Assembly: GCF_017813365.1 (NCBI RefSeq)
Contig: NZ_JAGIZA010000001.1
Span: 1 to 64,000 of the forward strand
Length of the DNA stretch: 64,000 nucleotides
Direction: 5' to 3'
DNA from: Roseomonas indoligenes
GTDB lineage: Bacteria; Pseudomonadota; Alphaproteobacteria; Acetobacterales; Acetobacteraceae
Part shown: positions 62,222 through 64,000 of the stretch, one piece after another
Layout of the letters: each line of letters opens with the position of its first letter
How positions within the stretch are numbered: the stretch's first letter is position 1
Notes under the pieces: model-generated
Seen by the model: the letters and a program-made list of their open reading frames with translations, nothing else
Databases searched by the model: none
Told to the model about the DNA's origin: nothing
Made by a program: the position numbers and the translations under genes

Positions 62222-63031
62222 ATGAGCGACGAGAGCCCGCTTCTGGTAACGCGGCAGGGCGGCGTGGTGCGGGCGGTGCTGAACCGGCCGGCGCGGCGCA
62301 ACGCACTGAACGGGGCGCTCTCCGCGGCGCTGGACGGGCTGCTGGCGGAACTGCGCGAGGACCGTGCGGCGCGGGTGCTGATCCTCTCCGGCGCCGGCGG
62401 GCATTTCTGCGCAGGGCTGGACCTCGGCGAGGTGGGCGGCGAGACCGGTACGCCGGAGCAGCGCATGGCGGCGCAGCTTGAGCGCAACCGGTCCATCGGC
62501 GCGCGCTTCGCGGCGATCGCGGCGCTGCCGCAGGTGGTGATCGCGGCGGTGCAGGGATCCGCCTTCGCGGGGGGGCTGGGCTTCGTCTGCGCGGCGGACA
62601 TCGCCTTCGCCAGCGCGGATGCCCGCTTCGCGGCGCCCGAGGCACGGCGCGGCCTGGTGGCGGCGCAAATCCTGCCCTGGATCGTGCGGCGGACCGGGCG
62701 CAGCCATGCCGCGCGGATGGTCCTGCAGGGGAACGTGCTGGACGCGGCGGACGCCGGGCGGATCGGGCTGGTGCACCAGACGGCGGCCGACGCGGCGGCG
62801 CTGGACGCGCTGGTGGAGGCGACCGTGGCCGACGTGCTGCAGGGCGCGCCCGGGGCACTGGCCGAGACGAAGGGCATGCTTGCCGCGCTGGGTGGCGCCG
62901 TTCCCGAGGGCTACGCCGAGGCCGGGGCGCAGTCCTTCGCCCGCTGCGCGGCCAGCGGTGAAGCGGATGAGGGCATCGCGGCCTTCAAGGCGCGCCGCGC
63001 GCCGGCCTGGCTGGCCACTCAGTCCTCGTAG
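62222..63031 (+). CDS. Enoyl-CoA hydratase/isomerase family protein
   Basis: A 269-residue crotonase-fold protein. The oxyanion hole is made by GAGGHFCAGLDLGEV near 60 and VQGSAFAGGLGFVCAADIA near 115. Glu of the APEARRGL segment near 140 fits a catalytic acid, as in methylglutaconyl-CoA or enoyl-CoA hydratases. It acts on a CoA thioester in the cytoplasm; the pathway is unknown. An ATG at 62207 would add five residues. It overlaps the converging SDR gene by 13 bases. Confidence 0.87.
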   Translation: MSDESPLLVTRQGGVVRAVLNRPARRNALNGALSAALDGLLAELREDRAARVLILSGAGGHFCAGLDLGEVGGETGTPEQRMAAQLERNRSIGARFAAIAALPQVVIAAVQGSAFAGGLGFVCAADIAFASADARFAAPEARRGLVAAQILPWIVRRTGRSHAARMVLQGNVLDAADAGRIGLVHQTAADAAALDALVEATVADVLQGAPGALAETKGMLAALGGAVPEGYAEAGAQSFARCAASGEADEGIAAFKARRAPAWLATQSS

Positions 63032-63726
63032 ATCATCTTCCGGGTCATCCCGCCATCGCTGACGAACTCGGCGCCGGTGACGAAGCCGCTCTCCGGGCCC
63101 AGCAGCCAGGCGGCAAGGGCGGCGATGTCGGCGGCGGTGCCGACGCGGCCGGCGGGGTGCTGGGCGTGGTCGCTCTCGCTCAGCCGCTCGTCCCGCACGT
63201 TGATCCAGCCGGGGGAGATAACGTTCGCGCGCACGTCGGGGCCGAGGCTGATGGCGAGCGCGTGAGTGAGGGCGAGGAGACCGCCCTTGGAGGCGGCGTA
63301 GCTCTCCGTATCCGGCTCCGACTGGTGGGCGCGGGTGGAGGCGATCGTGACGATGGCGCCCTTCGCCTGCCGCAGCAGCGATTCCGCCGCGCGGGCCAGC
63401 AGGAAGGTGCTGGTGAGGTTGGTTCCGATCACGCGGGACCACTCCTCCAGCGTCAGCTCGCGGATAGGCTTCCGCACCATGATGCCGGCGTTGCAGACGA
63501 GGCCATCCAGGCGGCCTTCCCTGGCAGCGATCCCATCCACGAGGCCGCGCACGGCCGCTTCGTCCGATATGTCGGCCTGAACGTGACGAGCGGCGGTGCC
63601 GGGGCCGCCCGGATCCGTGTCGGCGGTGACGACGTGCCAGCCATCACCGGCCAAGCGGCGTGCGATCCCCTCGCCGATGCCTTTCGCGCCCCCCGTGACC
63701 AGCGCCACCCGCCTGGCTTCCACCAT
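63019..63726 (-). CDS. Short-chain dehydrogenase/reductase
   Basis: A 235-residue classical SDR. VALVTGGAKGIGEGIARRLAG is the cofactor loop, VCNAG the NAG motif, and the triad is Ser (TIASTRAH), Tyr and Lys in SYAASKGG. The C-terminal LLGPESGFVTGAEFVSDGG is typical. The substrate is unknown. Start at MVEARR; the codon at 63756 adds a low-quality leader. Being convergent with the hydratase, it may or may not share its pathway. Confidence 0.87.
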   Translation of the reverse strand: MVEARRVALVTGGAKGIGEGIARRLAGDGWHVVTADTDPGGPGTAARHVQADISDEAAVRGLVDGIAAREGRLDGLVCNAGIMVRKPIRELTLEEWSRVIGTNLTSTFLLARAAESLLRQAKGAIVTIASTRAHQSEPDTESYAASKGGLLALTHALAISLGPDVRANVISPGWINVRDERLSESDHAQHPAGRVGTAADIAALAAWLLGPESGFVTGAEFVSDGGMTRKMIYED

Positions 63727-63776
63727 CAGCCGCCCTCCGCATCTGCCCTGGGGCAACGCGGAGGGCGGGGCGTGGT

Positions 63777-64000
63777 TCAGGCCGCCCTGACCTCCGCCAC
63801 GAATCCGGCGACGGTTCCGTTGAGGCGCTCGGCCTGCTGGGCGAGGTCGGAGGCGGCCGAGAGGACCTGGCCGGCGGCCGCCCCCGTCTCGGTCGAGCCG
63901 CGGCTGACATCGGCGATGTTCACCGTCACCGCTTCCGTCGCCCGGGCCGTTTCCTGCACCGTGCGCGCGATCTCGCCGGTCGCCGCGCTCTGCTCCTCCA
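63777..64000 (-). CDS. Methyl-accepting chemotaxis protein, 3' end
   Basis: The last 74 codons of a gene running off the right edge. The readable part, EQSAATGEIARTVQETARATEAV, then a helix with alternating Ala, Ser and Glu, ends AGFVAEVRAA. This is the C-terminal helix of the cytoplasmic signalling domain of chemotaxis receptors, next to the adaptation sites. Nothing can be said about the ligand-binding part, which is outside the window. Confidence 0.82.
   Translation of the reverse strand, partial: EEQSAATGEIARTVQETARATEAVTVNIADVSRGSTETGAAAGQVLSAASDLAQQAERLNGTVAGFVAEVRAA

Noticed and set aside
1-64000. CRISPR array or toxin-antitoxin pair
   Set aside because: No regularly spaced direct repeats were seen, and no small two-gene pair had recognisable toxin or antitoxin motifs.

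Overview
The window is very GC-rich and densely coded on both strands. It looks like a chromosomal segment of an alphaproteobacterium, most likely an Acetobacteraceae/Roseomonas-type organism. That placement is inferred from the base composition, orphan Bug-type solute receptors, an SDHAF4/DUF1674 gene, aromatic-acid catabolism genes and a rhizobial rkp-like capsule locus. No database search was possible. About 57 protein genes and one tRNA-Ala(CGC) can be supported. No CRISPR array, intact insertion sequence, prophage or rRNA was seen.

Left third (1-31.6 kb): mostly housekeeping and small-molecule metabolism. It holds a Gfo/Idh/MocA oxidoreductase, an AI-2E-family permease, a type II haloacid dehalogenase, an HtpX-like protease, SDHAF4, an SGNH hydrolase, glycosyltransferases, an RsmB-type rRNA methyltransferase, an EamA exporter, FolD, YggT, tRNA-Ala and formate-THF ligase. 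A divergent 3-hydroxybenzoate 6-hydroxylase / gentisate 1,2-dioxygenase pair lies at 13.6-16.4 kb. A GH15-like enzyme is followed by two transglutaminase-like proteins and an N-formylglutamate amidohydrolase. An AraC regulator stands near a three-component Rieske oxygenase operon (28.7-30.8 kb) that ends in a kynurenine-formamidase-like hydrolase.

Middle and right (31.7-60.7 kb): a large surface-polysaccharide region. The first block (plus strand) has a DmpG-like aldolase fused to a second domain, a HAD phosphatase, a CMP-sugar synthetase-like enzyme, a sulfotransferase-like protein, a DUF3405-like protein, UDP-galactopyranose mutase and an O-acetyltransferase. The second block is a group-2-type ABC capsule export set (KpsD-, KpsE-, KpsT- and KpsM-like, plus a small lipoprotein) with KpsC- and KpsS-like transferases. 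The third block (minus strand) is a tightly packed operon of a glycosyltransferase, a 2483-residue highly reducing iterative-type PKS, an alpha-oxoamine synthase, a formyltransferase and the KpsS-like gene. A short-chain dehydrogenase is divergent from it. PKS plus oxoamine synthase plus SDR plus KpsC/KpsS resembles rhizobial rkpA/G/H/J. The inferred product is a polyketide-derived, sphingoid-like aminoketone lipid serving the capsule. This is the most interesting system in the window.

The right end returns to aromatic and acyl metabolism: PobA, an enoyl-CoA hydratase, an SDR and the 3' end of a chemotaxis receptor gene. A previously unnamed two-hairpin intergenic element occurs three times (about 40.1, 47.1 and 60.8 kb). 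Each copy lies between convergent genes and just behind the stop of the minus-strand gene.
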